Shown here piece by piece: positions 10,786 through 22,200 of a stretch of DNA of 64,000 nucleotides. The DNA is from Elmis aenea (Eukaryota; Arthropoda; Insecta; Coleoptera; Elmidae). How positions within the stretch are numbered: position 1 is the stretch's first letter; each line of letters starts with the position of its first letter. A model generated the notes under the pieces. The model was not told the DNA's origin. It made no database searches and saw only the letters and a program-made list of their open reading frames with translations. Both the position numbers and the translations under genes were made by a program. Where the stretch lies: positions 67,232,108 to 67,296,107 of the forward strand of contig OX393577.1 of the NCBI GenBank assembly GCA_947652605.1. The letters run 5' to 3'.

Positions 10786-10972
10786 TGTTATTCAAGAGAC
10801 CTCTTGCCTCTTTTTATTTTAAATAGCCTCTGCACAATCTTAATTTGAATACAGGATGAGTCACGACGGACGCCGCGGAGTTTTATGGCGAAACGGTATA
10901 TATTTTCAAACTTCTGTCGCGGTTAGATTATGTAAGTCAATAAGGGCTACATTTTAAAAATATTTTCAAACA

Positions 10973-11145
10973 TACAGGGTGCCCCAAAAGAGAGTGGCAT
11001 ATCAAAGTTATACTTTTTCTTATAGAACACTCTGTATATTTTTACATTTTTGGATTCCTCTTTAAATTTACTTCAAAAAATGTAAAAGGTTATATGGGTC
11101 TAAGATCAACCGTTTTCGTGAAAATTGCATTTTCATGAAAATGCA
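10973..11145. repeat. TA/CAGGGTG-type repeat, intron copy
   Basis: It begins TACAGGGTGCCCC. From 11023 it carries CTCTGTATATTTTTACATTT, then GGATTCCTC, GGTTATATGGGTCTAAG and CAACCGTTTTCGTGAAAAT. The same tract is found in reverse complement at about 22158-22270 with clear similarity over more than 110 bp. No coding capacity. Confidence 0.65.
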
Positions 11146-11434
11146 GTAATTTCAAAAATTTTTAATATTCCTCATATTCTTGGGCTGTTCTTCTAGTTAT
11201 GGAATTTGAAAACTAGTACGCATTGAAGGAATACTAAAAAAAAATAAGTATAAAAGAGCTTTACAAGTAAACTCTTTACCATTTGGGTGACAACCAATAG
11301 GTGATGGGCTGACCTTAAATACGAATCAAGATTGTGCATAAGCTTTTTAAAATAAAAAAAGGCAAGAAAGTCTCTTGTATAACATGATTTGGCCAACGCA
11401 ATAACCAAATCCGAGTCCGATAGTGCGTGTAAGG

Positions 11435-11711
11435 CAGTGGTTTCCAACCTGTGGGGCGCGCCCCCCCAGGGGGGCGCGAGACTATTGCAGGGGGGGCGCG
11501 CAGCTGTTACCAAAATATCATTTTTGAATACAAACAAACAAAAAGAACTTTTTTTATACAGAATATGGTGGATTGTTTTGTAGTCCATTAAATAATTCTT
11601 ATTTATCAGCACAGTATTTATGAAATTAGATTGTTACGAAAAGTGAGGGGGGCACAAAAAAAAAATTATAAAAAAGGGGGGGCGGAGGTACAAAAAGGTT
11701 GGAAACCACTG
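11435..11711. mobile_element. hAT-type MITE with perfect 8-bp target duplication
   Basis: Termini CAGTGGTTTCCAACC and GGTTGGAAACCACTG are exact 15-bp inverted repeats. Identical GTGTAAGG octamers flank the element (11427-11434 and 11712-11719). The CAGNGGTTNNNAACC terminus plus an 8-bp duplication is a standard hAT signature. Subterminal G/C runs (GGGGCGCGCCCC-like on the left, GGGGGGGCGG on the right) contrast strongly with the AT-rich interior. No transposase frame, so it is non-autonomous. Confidence 0.92.
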
Positions 11712-11719
11712 GTGTAAGG

Positions 11720-13620
11720 GAACTGCTCGGTGAAAAGGTCAAAGAAAAATGTTCTTCGTCAAAAAAAGAACTAGGAAAGTCAAAGAAGCTCGACAGATGG
11801 GCGCCTCACGAGTTGGCTTAACCTAATCGAAAATCAAATGGTTCCGGTTCGGTTCGGGTCTCTGGTCCAAAACATTTTTAGTGAGTTTATGGCTATAAAC
11901 ATATAACCATTGATTGCGGGCTTATGTAAATAAATGGCGCATTTACAAAGGATACGCAAATTTTGTTTGTTGTATGCATTAAAATACATTTCAAGACTTG
12001 CTTGTAGGATTATTCCTGAAGGTGAATATAAAGGTATCTATTTTAAACGATAATGCAATGGCATTTTATGTTTATGGAACATTCGTCATTGATAATTTTT
12101 TTTGCTAATAACCAATGATAAAAAATACCTATTAGTCCTGCAAAATTGCATTTTAAATATGCATACTAATTGTGCACTATACCGGCTGATTACCTCCGTT
12201 TAATTTTCTATGTCCATTCTAGAAATAAAGTTTTAAAATCGTGGAATAACGTTTGTAGCGTAAAGCGCCGTATTTCGCACACTTCCTGCGTACAATTGTT
12301 ATTCCGTTTTAACCGGAAGACATCTCAGTTTTTGGTTTTTAAGCAGTGACTTAAACTGAACCGGAACTGGAACAAAAATCGGAACGGACCGGTGCTTTAG
12401 TCATGAACCTTGAACCGGAAAAATTTAAAAAACAAAAAAACCGCTAAATCGAACCGAACTAACTGGTGTAAACTGGATAAATTAAATAAATGCAATAAAA
12501 ATTATACTGGTACGAAAACGAAGCGTTAGGGGTTCAAAGGTTTATTTAGCTTTATCAAAAACTATTATTAAGCAAACGGGCCAGGCCCGTGATAAAAGTC
12601 CCAGATGTCAGACCCTTTCGGAACCCTGGACCCAGCACACAATACGTTAAAGAAGAAACATAAAAAATCGTGTTAAAAGAAATCTTACGTCTATCGTCTA
12701 TCAAAAGTTAGCAGCACTTCCGGTAAAATGTTATTTACAAAATGTGCAAAATACGGCCTTTCGTGGCCCAAACAATATCGACTTAAAAAATAAAAAACAA
12801 AAAAAGGCCAATTTCCTGTTCACCCTATGTTTTTGCCTGCTTTAAATTATTGCTTTATGCACCTTATGTATGTCACTACTGCATATTCATCGCAAGATAA
12901 TATCAACTGTAAAAGCGTATCTTAACATACGGTAAACAAATCTCAAGAACAATTACTTTAAAGCATAAATATACATACTATAGTAAATCCTAAATTAAAC
13001 AAAAACTGATATAGTAAAGATACATTTTTGCAGTTAGATATTTAAACTGAACTCATCTAAACAATTGTTTGTCTGAGTATGTTTTTTTATAACTCTAAGT
13101 ATAGTTTAATAACGGGAATTTTTTCTTCACTGTTTCCTATCGTTTTTCAAATATTTGTCTGTGTAAATCATTGACCTGAGACTTAAATTGTCTATTTTTA
13201 TTTAAGACGAGTCTCCTTTGCTTTAAAATATACTTGGCTCGTTAATTACGAGTGCACATTTCTATTTTTTTAAATGTTGTTTGTAAGTTTTTGTTTAAAA
13301 GCAATGATAATTTTAACAGCGCACTCACAAAACATATGGTGCCTCTTAGGGCACAAATACAGTTTAATTGCAAATCATGTTCATTATAGACAATATTTTG
13401 TTGTAACAAAATGTGCTTGTAGCCTTTTTTGTAATGTATTATTATTTTGTTATCAAAGTAGATCGATTTTAAATTATTTTTTAACTAAAACACTCCAAAA
13501 ATCCATTTTTTCTTGCTGCTTTATTTAGTGTGTTTAACATTAAACTTCCAAATGAACCAAATTATAAAAGTAATTGAATAAACACTAAATTTAATATACT
13601 ACTATAAACATCTTCAGTTA
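11720..13620. other. Non-coding stretch; GGTTCGG-rich inverted motifs only
   Basis: No gene is supported. Motifs of the type GGTTCCGGTTCGGTTCGGG (about 11839-11857) recur in reverse complement around 12355-12455 (GAACCGGAAC, GAACCGGAAA, TCGAACCGAAC), which may be the ends of an old, diverged inverted-repeat transposon. The rest is AT-rich. Confidence 0.4.
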
Positions 13621-13939
13621 TTTACCAATGCGCGCATCCTTTGCAAGTAAAATGGTGCAAACTTTTTGAAAAAATCTTAAACGGTTCCGGAGAAAAACGC
13701 GAAAAACGAGGCCCTTGTAAAGACGGCTTTTCCTATGTTAAACGCGTATGCAAGTCGCATAGATTTAGTTATATATCTTCTCAAATCATAGCGCTTTTGC
13801 AGGGGTTTCGTTTTTGGCGTTTTTCTCCGGAACCGTTCAAGATTTTTTTTGCGCCATTATACTTGCAAAGGATGCGCGAAATGGTAAATAGAAAAATGCC
13901 TTTACAATTGAAAATCACTTTTGTGAAACACCCTGTATA
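13621..13939. repeat. Inverted-repeat element with ~90-bp arms
   Basis: The left arm (about 13621-13715) has CGCGCATCCTTTGCAAGTA and GGTTCCGGAGAAAAACGC. The right arm (about 13800-13890) is its diverged reverse complement (GCGTTTTTCTCCGGAACC, TACTTGCAAAGGATGCGCG). A CACCCTGTATAG terminus follows at 13939, linking it to the TA/CAGGGTG group. The open frame across it (13641-13940) is a by-product of the palindrome, not a gene. Confidence 0.7.
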
Positions 13940-15449
13940 GAACTATGCAATAAATAACTTGCTACTCTTAAAACGGTTGTATAAAGTTATTTATTCAAAC
14001 CATTTCTTAGTAAAACTGTGGCAATAACTTAACACTGTTAAATCAATTACAAACTTGGTAATATGTTAAACAACAATGTTATAAAAAATAGAGTGCATTT
14101 TTTATGTTTTTAAGTAATTGGCTTAAGTTCAAATTCAATCAGGTTCGGTTTTGTTTAAATTGTTCCAAAAATTCTAGTGCACAATAAAATTTGTAAAGAT
14201 TAATTTATTGTTATTAATATCAAAACTAACCTGGTCTAAACAAAAATGTAATTTATGATGGTGGAAGCGAAAATACCATAAGATAAGGTTACAAGAAACT
14301 AAAATTAGTGAGGCTGTAAAAATATCTGGATCTGTTTGTGCAAGAGTAAATATTTGCGCGGGATTTTTCTTTACCACAAAAAGTTTTGGTAAGTAACCCC
14401 TGGAAATACGAATCAATTTTTACAAACGTTTAAAAAAATATTAATTTAAAAGCCTAATTTTTTTCCCCCCATCAATTAATTTAACGTTTTATTTCACTTA
14501 ACCTATACTTTTGGTACGTTCAGATAACTGTGCAATTTTTTTATAATTGCTCGTATTGACTAATAATATTTAATGCCTATCTATTAATATAAAATAACAT
14601 ACCCGTAAAAGTAGCTATGCATTGCAATGTCACACCTCTGAATTTGGATAATAGAGGAAGCATTATCTTGATGTACACCAAGCACCGAACTAAAAATTCT
14701 TTCTGTTACAGTTTTTATACATACACTGCTTCTTATATTTAAACATTAAAAACAATATTTAGCTGAAAATTATGCGCGTTAAATAGTTTTAACTTGTTTT
14801 AAATTAAAAGCTTTTGAAAGCTGTTCGCCAGTCGTCGGTCAACTAAAATATCGCACGTTGAAGATAAGAAGACAATTATTTTTAAAACCGTTCACAATTC
14901 TCGGTATTTTCATTACACCCTTATCAGTTAAAATTTGTTTACCGCATTTTTCATTGTTATTGTTAAGGTAAACCTTGCGAATTGGGCTCCGTGTACTTGA
15001 AATTTAATTTAAAATTATTGTTTATGAAATTGTATCAGTGGATGACGTATAATGGAACAAATCCTTTGAAAAAAACGTGCTCAAACACCAATAGGCACAT
15101 TTTGGTTTTAGCACGCACACATTTGTTTATTGTAAGTTTCGCAGTTGTTAAATTAACTTTCACGTTTATAAATAATGTGTTATCTAAACGACGAACTATT
15201 TAGTTATTTTTTATTGCACTATAGCTTTTTTTACTAACATTTTTAAGAATCACTAACAGTAACAGACATGCAAAGTACAAATGGTTGATGTATTTTTGGG
15301 TTTCACCACTTTCCGTCAAAATTCAAATTGTTGGATCATTAACATACTTATCTTAAGACAGTCTATAACGCAACCTCAAGCATTTTTTTGGACATGAATA
15401 AGTTTGTTAATGACCGAGGTTAGTTTTTTTATGGTAAAACAGACGCCTA
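13940..15449. other. AT-rich sequence, nothing recognised
   Basis: No coding exon, repeat arm or RNA gene is supported here up to the start of a LINE fossil. Confidence 0.4.
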
Positions 15450-16905
15450 AAGTAGTGATTACCAAAGTATGGGAAAAGGAACGAAATGGACAACTAATAA
15501 CTCACGGAAAAGATATAAAGGATAGGTGGGAAGAATACTTTTACGAATTACTGAACAATGAAAGGCATGAGCAAACGGAGGATATAACAAATGAAGAAAA
15601 TCTTAAACCAAATATAAGAAATAAATGAAATAAATGAAATTATAACAAAAACAGAATTACAGAATGCACTCGACAATTTGAAAAAGGGAAAAGCTGCAGG
15701 AGTAGATGAAATAGATTCCGAACTTCTAAAATAACTAGGACCTACTGGAAATAAAAAAATCCTTGAAATACTAAAGTTGGCCTGGAGACCAAAAAGCATA
15801 CCTGACGAATGGAACATGTCTATTATACACCCCATATACAAAAGAGGAGACCCAAAAGACTGCAGCAATTATCGGGTAATATCACTATTATGTACTGCAC
15901 TAAAGGTTTATGGAAGCATTATTTTAAATGAAGGAAGAAATATAGTAGAGACACAATGAACAGATGGACAAAGCGGCCTTAGACCAGCTTATAGTGTACA
16001 AGTACATGACCATATGTTTACAATACAGCAAATCATAGAAAAACTCTAATAAAGGGAGAAAATGTGTATTTAGGATTTATAGACATGGAAAGGCATTCGA
16101 TATGGTGAACAGAGAAAATATGAAACGCCTTGAAGAATAAAGGAGTAAATGCTGATATATTGGAAACAGTCAAAAGTCAGGACAACAAATAATAAAATTC
16201 GAACATGTAGCCAAAGCTCAGGACATTTCGTAAATGAACATGAAGCACAGCAAGGAGGGGTATTAAGCCTGCTACTGTGTATAAGTCTCATTAATGAAGT
16301 TATAAAACAAAGCTGGAATCGAACGACAAAGTATACAATAGGATCTCACAATCTACAAGCTTGTGTATTCGCAGATGATGTAGTGCTGGTAGCTAAGAAC
16401 GAAAACGAACTTGAAAAGAATATTAATGTGTGGGCTGATATAAAGAAAAATTACAACGTAATAGTCAATAAGGAGTAAACTAAGGTAATGGCTATCTCCA
16501 ATAAAGAAAAGAAAATCAACATCAGACTTGGAGAAGAAAAGTTAGAGCAAGTAGATGAATTTAAATATCTTGGAATAATAATAAAAGTAAAGGAACACAA
16601 GAAAAAGAAATAAGAAATAGGATAAAAACAGAAACAAGGACATAAAACACGATATATAAAAATTGTCTGAATTAAAAAGAGACATCTAGAGAGAAAAAAA
16701 TAACAGTATACAATACAATTTACAAACCAATAGATTTTAACATATGGGTCTGAGAATTTGGTTTTGAATAATACTCAAAAATGGGATGGAAAAGGAAGTT
16801 TGAGAGAAAAAGAAATGGAGAAAGATCAATAACAAAATGGGAAAACGTATTGAGACGTAGGCTAAAAAAAAAAGGAGTCAGCTGGAGAGATGTTCTTCCT
16901 TGATT
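15450..16905 (+). mobile_element. Degenerate LINE reverse transcriptase, nearly full RT domain
   Basis: Successive frames give the pre-RT segment (RNGQLITHGKDIKDRWEEYF, about 15485), LKKGKAAGVDEIDSELLK (15678) and IPDEWNMSIIHPIYKRGDPK with NYRVISLL (about 15795-15890). The catalytic box FADDVVLVAKNENELEKNI (16366-16422) keeps both aspartates, and VDEFKYLGII follows (about 16550). The C-terminal basic block RSITKWENVLRRRLKKKGVS ends near 16890. Multiple stops and frameshifts are present. The GVSW-type C-terminus matches the fragment at 39941-40160, so both are probably one family. Confidence 0.88.
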
Positions 16906-19121
16906 TTTTTAAATTAAACTTTGTGGGTACACTTTTTTATATCTTTCCCGCTCTTTAGGATTCAAAGGTTTATGTGTATGAATCTTTGGTTGTTTAACGT
17001 TTCTTCGAAGTACTTCTGCTTTCATTCCTTTGTGTATCTCTTCCTTGCCTACAAAATTGTCTTTGTAAAGATAAATAAAATACATGTTTTTTTATAATAT
17101 ATTCTTTAATATACATGTATATCTATATTTAAATATAATATTGACTACATTTTACAGTAAAACTTTCTACATTTATTTCTGTTATTTACTAACATAATGT
17201 GTTTCCTGTAAAGTACACCAATTTTTTATTGGGAAAAATAACATATAATATCACAACTATTTTATCTTTGGCAAAACATAAACTGTAATTTCTAAGGCAC
17301 TATTTTTTACTTCATTTATAGGAACAAGCAATCGACAACTAAAAGATTAGTATTTTGTACTTAATAGGATAATAAACTAATAAGAATACATTGAAGCTTT
17401 TGCTAAAATTTACATAAGTAGCCAATATATTTTTACATTATTTTGTACAAGAATATATGGAGCTTGATGCTGATAACCAACCAGGGAGGAAATTAAAATT
17501 TAATTTCTTTGATTATATATACAGTGTGTTACATAAGAATTTTTAGTATTTATGGTCTTGAAAACTATAAAAGGTAACCAGGAAACATTTGGTTTTTCAT
17601 TTCTCTTTATATCTTTTTGTTTTTATGTCTTAATGTACAAAAATAGTTACATTTATGTTCTGAAATGCAAGTAATAAAAAAGCAATTATTTTTTGATACT
17701 TTTCAAAACGTTTACGATAGTAACCTGTTTAATTTTTAATGGATTTTTACACAAATATATTAAAAATACACAAATTTTGCTTTTTAAGCAAACCATTTAC
17801 AGCTTACCAACTACGATTACTGTAAAGACACCATTGTGCTAATAAAAAATAATTCTTTGTATATAATATGTCTACAGCGTGCATCAGCCTTATTTTGTGG
17901 TTCTTTACACACAAATTTTGCATTTTATTATGTGCATTTTCTCATAATCTACCAACAATAATAGATTACAAATGTTTTTTATTAGTACGAAATAAAAGCA
18001 AATAGTTTTTTAGGCATTCAAACTACCTCTTTTATAGTTTGTCGCCTATTTCTCTAACAATTACAACAATGTCATAGTATTATCATGGATATTAACTTTA
18101 AGTAATCAACTGTTCACAGCAACATTTATAAAATCGTATGGTTTTTAAATGTTTTAAACATTTCCCTTACTCCCAATATCAAAATTGACCATATTTTCGG
18201 GATATTGTAACATTTATGTTTTGGCACGAATATTAAACCTTTTACTAATGTATAAATTATAAAACAAAACATTTTTTAATTTTAATCATAAAAGTGTCAG
18301 TACGTTACGTTACTGGTTAAAAAACCTTGTTGGACGTAGAATAGTTTCATATCATCAGTTTACAGTAAACAAATGCGTGATGTTTGGGTATTTTCAAGGA
18401 CAAACAAATGCGTCCTCAAAATTTGATAAAATCAGTGTTGTCTGTAGTCTGTAGTTCATTCATAACTAAAATATGAGACAAACACTTCCGGACTTTAAGA
18501 AACTGAAATGTATTTAAATAACAAATAAAATTAGATAGGCTTTTGGAATTTGTTAGCAGTCAAGATATTTAAATTCCTTGTTTTTAGACAGAGAAATTAA
18601 CCCGAAGACCATAGGATAATCATTTATTTTGCTTTTATTGATGAAAATCATCGGTTTTTATACCGTTTATGAACTAATAACCAAAATTTCTTAACCATTT
18701 GTTTTGTATTTACACGTTTTTATTAAAATTATTGTTAATGATCACTAAAATGTTGTCTACAAAGGGATAAATGAAGTTGCTCTAAAAATAATTTCTAGTA
18801 CAACACAATTTTGAATCAAAAACTATTGCTAAAACACATATAACACATTTACAACCGTAAAATATATATTTAAACTTAAAAACAATATTTAACAATCAGT
18901 TCTAGCTATTGCACATTCATTTGTGTTAAAAACACAAAAATTATTAACAAGATACAAAAATATTTTTATAAAATATATAAAACAAATCTTTTTTTTGAGT
19001 AACATAACTAGTTCGTTAGTAAAAAAAACTCCCTACAAATTTCATCGAAATTTTCAAATTTTAAAAGTACACAGTGTTAGAAAAATACGTTTCTTAGTCT
19101 ACTGTTTAAATTAATTTCGTA
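16906..19121. other. AT-rich stretch downstream of carbonic anhydrase
   Basis: No coding exon is recognisable. Because the carbonic anhydrase stop is at 19122 on the minus strand, part of this interval should be its 3' UTR; I could not fix the poly(A) site. Confidence 0.4.
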
Positions 19122-19259
19122 TCATTGTCTGCATTCTCGAATTTCTCTTTGGCCGACTGGAAGAGGTGGACGGAAGTTGCCCTTGACGTAACCCTTAAAT
19201 TCATCGCAGGGACATTCATCCTCAAGGCAATAACATTTCATTGTTCTGAAGGCACTAAG
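19122..19259 (-). CDS. Carbonic anhydrase exon 6 (terminal)
   Basis: Residues 222-266 then TGA at 19124-19122. It includes a cysteine-rich segment [13 protein letters not shown] and the family end block [19 protein letters not shown]. The acceptor is ATTTCAG. Intron 5, between exons 5 and 6, contains the hAT element at 19533-21125. Confidence 0.95.
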   Translation of the reverse strand, partial: LSAFRTMKCYCLEDECPCDEFKGYVKGNFRPPLPVGQREIRECRQ

Positions 19260-22200
19260 CTGAAATTATAAAAAAAATTACAATACAGCAAAAAACTCTT
19301 CTTGCAAATGAATACACCAAAGTTTTTAAACAAATTGAAAGTAAAAATGCATTGCTTAAGGCTTAAGGCGTCTTTAATATTTTGGAAAATATAGACCATT
19401 ACAAAATGTTCAAAATAAAAAAAAAACAAGCAAGGGGATACATTTGGATAATTTTTTAAAATTCTAAACGGCTGTAAAAATTGTCTTAGGTCGTTTTTAA
19501 ACAAGCTAAAGATAGGAATGTATTGCTTAGTGCAGAGGTTTTGAACCAGTTTTCATCAATGTACCCCTTGTAAATTAGACCATTTCGTAAGAACTTTATT
19601 TATGCATAGAACATACAATGTAAAATATATTAAGTGAGAATATTGTTGATTCGTGCCTTCCACCAATAAATTTTTCCCGGCATTGTATTTAGAACATACC
19701 CCATGTAGAAACTTTACGTCCCCCTTGGGGGTCCATGGACCCCTGGAATAAAACACCTTACGGTATTAATGTTATCATCAATATATGCAATATATATTGC
19801 AAAAAATGTACCGACGCTAGGGCGTCTTTTGCTAAAATTGACAAAAATTGCTTCGACTATGTTAGATAAACATGCCCAGGTAATTTTAGAACCATGACCC
19901 TAATAATTTTCTAGTTATTGTATCTTATGCAGGGTGTTGTATTACGATATTAATGTTATCAGCGGTATATATTGCAAAAGAGGTAACGATCTAACGATGT
20001 TGGGCGTCTTTTGCTAAAATTGACAAAAACGGCTTCGACTATGTTAGCTAAAGATGTCCAGGTAATTTTAGAACCTTGACTTCAATGATTTTCTAATTAT
20101 TGTACCTTATACGGGGTGTTGTCTTACGGTATTAATGTTATCATCCATATAAGCGGTATATATTCAAAAGAGGTACCGACGCTTGGACGTCTTTTGCTAA
20201 AATTGTCAAAAACTACTTCGACTATATTAGATAAACATGCCCAGGTAATTTTAGAACCATGACTTTAATAATTTTCTAATTATTGTATCTTATACAGGGT
20301 GTTGTCTTACGGTATTAATGGTATCATCCATATATACAGTATATATTGCAAAAGAGGTACCGACGCTTGGGCGTCTTTTGCCAAAATTGACATAAACGGC
20401 TTCGACTATGTTAGATAAACATGCCCAGGTAATTTTAGAACTATGACTTCAAACATTTTCTAATTATTGTATCTTATACGGGGTGTTGTCTTACAGTATT
20501 AATGTTATCATCCATATATGCAGTATATATTGCAAAAGAGGTACCGACGCTTAGGCGTCTTTGGCTAAAATTGACAAAAACGGCTTCGACTATGTTAGCT
20601 AAACATGCCCAGGTAATTTTAGGACCATGACTTCAATAATTTTCTAGTTATTGTATATTTTACGGGGTGTTGTCTTACAGTATTAATGTTATCATCCATA
20701 TATGAGGTATATATTGCAAAAGAGGTACCGACGCTAGGGCGTCTTTTGCTAAAATTGACAAAAACCGTTTCGACTATGTTAGCTTAACATGCCCAGGTAA
20801 TTTTAGAACCATGACTTTAATAATTTTTTATTTATTGTATCTTATAGGGAGTGTTGTCTTATGGTATTAATGTTATCATCCGTATATGCAGTATATATTC
20901 CAAAAGAGGTACCGACGCTTAGGCGTCTTTTGCTAAAATTGACAAAAACGGCCTCGACCATGTTAGATAAACATGCCCAGGTAATTTTAGAACCATGACT
21001 TCAATAATTTTTTAATTATTGTATCTGATTCGGGGGGGGGGGTTGTCTTACGGTATTACAGGTACCTCCTGTAGAAGTTTCGCGTACCTATTGGGGGTCC
21101 ATGGACCCTTGGTTTAGAACCCCTGGCTTAGTGTGTCTATCTTATTTTTTAAATATAAAGAGTATTGCAAAATTTTCGAACTTTTGTCAAATTTTTGCCG
21201 TCTTAGTAAATATATTACACACCTGTTCTTGAGAAATTTCTACATGTTCTTTAAACACAATCCAGATCACACATTCTGAGCATGGAGGAGTGGTCAAAGA
21301 TCCTTGATAAGTCCAGTAACCACTATCTTCAGGGATCATGTTGCTCGGATCTAAAGGTGCTGCTATTTTAGCTGTTTCGCCTTTGTGCTGTATTTTAGAG
21401 ATTTGCGCGACTATTTTGTTCAGTTCGTGGTTCGCCTTTCCCGGCTAAAATAAGATATAATAAAACGTTGTTGATGTCTCGCTACATCTAAGAGAAGGTT
21501 GTGTAGTTACCTTTAAAAATACTCCTAAGACGCAGAGTCCGTCTGGGTGTTTAGCTGCTTCTTCGAAAGAAGAATATTTGGAAGCGTTCCAGTGAACAAA
21601 GTGTAGCTAAAATAATAAAATGACTACTTAAATCAGAGGATTGGAGCGCAAAAGTTCTTTTTTTTTTTAAGTTTTTAAGAAATGGTAATGGTCATATCCG
21701 TAGGAGTATAATATATAAAATTTACACTCGCAATTGCTAGGAATGAATTATTTTTCAAGTATCTACTGAAACTTCTTTGATTTTCTAATCTCATTACGAT
21801 TATTCATTGTAATATAAAGCTTACCTCACCAGCATAAGGCTTTCCTTCCACTGTGTGCTCTGATCCTTGGTCATCTGTGGGTCCCCAGTGACAATGAAAT
21901 TGTTCCAAAACATATTTACCATCCAAAGGTCCGCCTCTCAGTTCTGAAAATAGTTGTTATATTTTAAACATCGTTGTTTAAGGTTTCACGAGTTTGACCA
22001 ACCATGAAAAACACCCTGTATAACATTTTTTAAATGTAGCTAGCGCAAAGTGTTAATTAATCTATTGTAAATCCAGTTTCTAAACGAAATTCTACCGCCT
22101 TTTTAAAGAACTTAAATGTTAAAGAAGATTGAAAGTGCTGTATCGCTCAAATTTTTTATAAAAATGTGAATTTTATGAAAACGGTTGACCTTAGACCCAT

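Noticed and set aside
12240..12790. Possible ~550-bp inverted-repeat element with GCGCCGTATTTCGCACA / GTGCAAAATACGGCC ends
   Set aside because: Similarity is limited to about 20 bp with several mismatches; flanks do not continue the pairing.
13641..13940. 99-codon plus-strand frame
   Set aside because: Produced by the two inverse arms of a foldback repeat; no splice, start or family support.
15548..15868. 106-codon minus-strand frame
   Set aside because: Antisense shadow of the LINE RT fragment, which shows conserved RT blocks on the plus strand.
19757..21050. CRISPR-like or regulatory repeat array
   Set aside because: Units are contiguous ~184-bp tandem copies with no unique spacers, inside a eukaryotic intron and hAT termini.
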